Shown here piece after piece: positions 7,126 to 8,301 of a stretch of DNA of 8,301 nucleotides (position 1 is its first letter; every line of letters begins with the position of its first letter). The position numbers and the translations under genes were made by a program. The notes below the pieces were generated by a model. It was given only the letters and a program-made list of their open reading frames with translations, was not told the origin of the DNA and searched no databases. The stretch comes from Methylotetracoccus sp. (GTDB lineage: Bacteria; Pseudomonadota; Gammaproteobacteria; Methylococcales; Methylococcaceae), in NCBI GenBank assembly GCA_025458755.1, contig JALORT010000068.1:1-8301 (forward strand). Reading direction: 5' to 3'.

Positions 7126-8301
7126 ATGGCCGCCAACAATATCTCCAGAACAGTCCCTGCCGCGGACGAATTCCTGCTGCTTCCCTTGGGCGGGACCGGC
7201 GAGATCGGCATGAACCTGACCTTGTATGGTCATGATGGATGCTGGATCGCGGTTGATCTCGGCATCACATTTGGCGGCGACGACTTCCCGGAGCACGATG
7301 TGATGATGGCCGATCCGGCCTTCATCGCCATCCAGCGTGAGCGACTCGCCGGTATCGTACTGACTCACGGTCACGAGGATCACATCGGCGCACTTCCGTA
7401 CCTATGGCCTCGCCTGCGCTGTCCGGTGTATGCGACCCCGTTCACCGCAGCTTTGGCACGCTCCAAGCTGACCCGCGCCGGCATTGACGATGAACCGCTG
7501 ATCGAGATCGGACTTGGCCAGCGCTTCCGCAGCGGCCCGTTCACCATCGAGTACATCGGCATGACGCATTCGATTCCGGAGCCCAATGCACTGCTGATCA
7601 CGACGCCGGCCGGCGCGGTGTTGCACACCGGAGACTGGAAGCTCGACGATCATCCGGTGGTCGGCGCAGGCTATGACCGAGCCCGGCTGGTCGCGTTGCG
7701 CCGCGAGCCGCTGCTGGCAGCGGTCTGCGACTCCACGAATGCTGTCGTTCCCGGTCATACCGGCTCGGAGCGGGAGGTGTTCGAGCCACTGCGGGAGTTG
7801 GCGGCAGATGCTTCCGGGCGGGTTATCGTCACGGCGTTCTCCAGCAACATCGCGCGGCTGGTGACCCTGGCGCGTGTCGCCAAGGCGGTCGGCCGGCGTT
7901 TCGGGGTGGTCGGCCCTGCCATGGAGCGGATGGTGGCCGTCGCACGCGGCACCGGCTACTGGCCGGACGAACTGCCCGAACTTGTCGATTCGCGGCACCT
8001 GGGCTATCTAGCGCCCGGTGAAGTCCTGGCCGCCTGCACCGGCAGCCAGGGCGAGGAGCGTTCGGCGCTGGCACGCATGGCGAGCGACCGGCACCGGCAT
8101 CTGCTGCTCGACCCGGGTGACCTGGTGATCTTCTCGTCGCGCCTGATCCCCGGAAATGAACGTTCGGTGGAACGTCTGCAGCACCGGCTGCGCGGACTCG
8201 GCATTCAGGTCGTCACCGATCACGATGCGGCGGTGCACGTCTCCGGCCATCCGGCCGAAGCCGATCTCCGCAAACTCTACGACTGGGTGCGCCCGCCCGC
8301 C
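7126..8301 (+). CDS. rnj: Ribonuclease J (metallo-beta-lactamase/beta-CASP family), 3' end outside the window
   Basis: These are the first 392 residues of an RNase J, a zinc-dependent cytoplasmic nuclease that combines 5'-to-3' exonuclease and endonuclease activity in mRNA decay and rRNA maturation. Family members are about 550 residues, so roughly the last 160 are missing. The N-terminal metallo-beta-lactamase core begins with LLPLGGTGEIGMN. The metal-binding motif is His81-Gly-His83-Glu-Asp85-His86 (bases 7366-7383). His148 sits in MTHSIPE, and His167 and Asp170 in HTGDWKLDDH. Beta-CASP motif A is Asp202 in CDSTNA, and motif B is His375 in HVSGHP. Motif C (usually PxHGE) should lie just past the window edge. 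The RNA-binding beta-CASP insert (VTAFSSNIARL, then PGNERSVERL) lies between A and B. ATG 7126 is the only reasonable start: the frame is stopped upstream at 7027-7029 with no other start codon between, and the next Met is inside the core fold. No Shine-Dalgarno sequence precedes it; the upstream bases are CCGACCCAACAACA. All visible active-site residues are intact. Confidence 0.94.
   Translation, partial: MAANNISRTVPAADEFLLLPLGGTGEIGMNLTLYGHDGCWIAVDLGITFGGDDFPEHDVMMADPAFIAIQRERLAGIVLTHGHEDHIGALPYLWPRLRCPVYATPFTAALARSKLTRAGIDDEPLIEIGLGQRFRSGPFTIEYIGMTHSIPEPNALLITTPAGAVLHTGDWKLDDHPVVGAGYDRARLVALRREPLLAAVCDSTNAVVPGHTGSEREVFEPLRELAADASGRVIVTAFSSNIARLVTLARVAKAVGRRFGVVGPAMERMVAVARGTGYWPDELPELVDSRHLGYLAPGEVLAACTGSQGEERSALARMASDRHRHLLLDPGDLVIFSSRLIPGNERSVERLQHRLRGLGIQVVTDHDAAVHVSGHPAEADLRKLYDWVRPPA

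Noticed and set aside
6939..7235. Possible 98-residue protein upstream of and overlapping the RNase J gene
   Set aside because: Arginine-rich sequence without a domain that runs 110 bases into the RNase J frame; no good ribosome site.

Overview
This is a high-G+C bacterial window that looks like chromosomal DNA of a proteobacterium. It holds three genes, all on the + strand, and nearly all of it is coding. The lineage call rests on the pairing of a bacterial alpha-2-macroglobulin with penicillin-binding protein 1C, a typical proteobacterial gene pair, and on an RNase J whose N-terminal half resembles the alphaproteobacterial type. The sequence does not allow a genus to be named.

Region 1 (1-4695) is the 3' part of a very large bacterial alpha-2-macroglobulin gene (YfhM/ECAM family). 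The reading frame is already open at base 1, so the N-terminus, including any signal peptide or lipobox, lies outside the window. The visible 1564 residues contain macroglobulin-type domains, the bait-region domain, a glycine-rich linker, the A2M domain, a thioester domain with an intact Cys-Leu-Glu-Gln motif, and the C-terminal receptor-like domain.

Region 2 (4692-6812) is pbpC, encoding the bifunctional peptidoglycan glycosyltransferase/transpeptidase PBP1C. Its GTG start overlaps the TGA stop of the macroglobulin gene (GTGA), so the two genes are almost certainly one transcription unit and probably translationally coupled. The accepted model for this pair is periplasmic defence: the macroglobulin traps foreign proteases through its bait region and thioester, while PBP1C makes or repairs peptidoglycan.

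Region 3 (6813-7125) is a 313-base intergenic gap without a convincing gene. It holds two weak hairpins and a plausible sigma70-type promoter near its right end. Region 4 (7126-8301, running off the window) is the first 392 codons of an RNase J-type metallo-beta-lactamase/beta-CASP ribonuclease. It appears to be a separate transcription unit acting in RNA processing and decay.

I did not find a new system. The points that most deserve a second look are the overlapping macroglobulin/pbpC junction, the acidic insertion in the macroglobulin, the cysteine pattern of the two envelope proteins, and the RNase J gene that lacks a Shine-Dalgarno sequence and sits in an unexpected neighbourhood.
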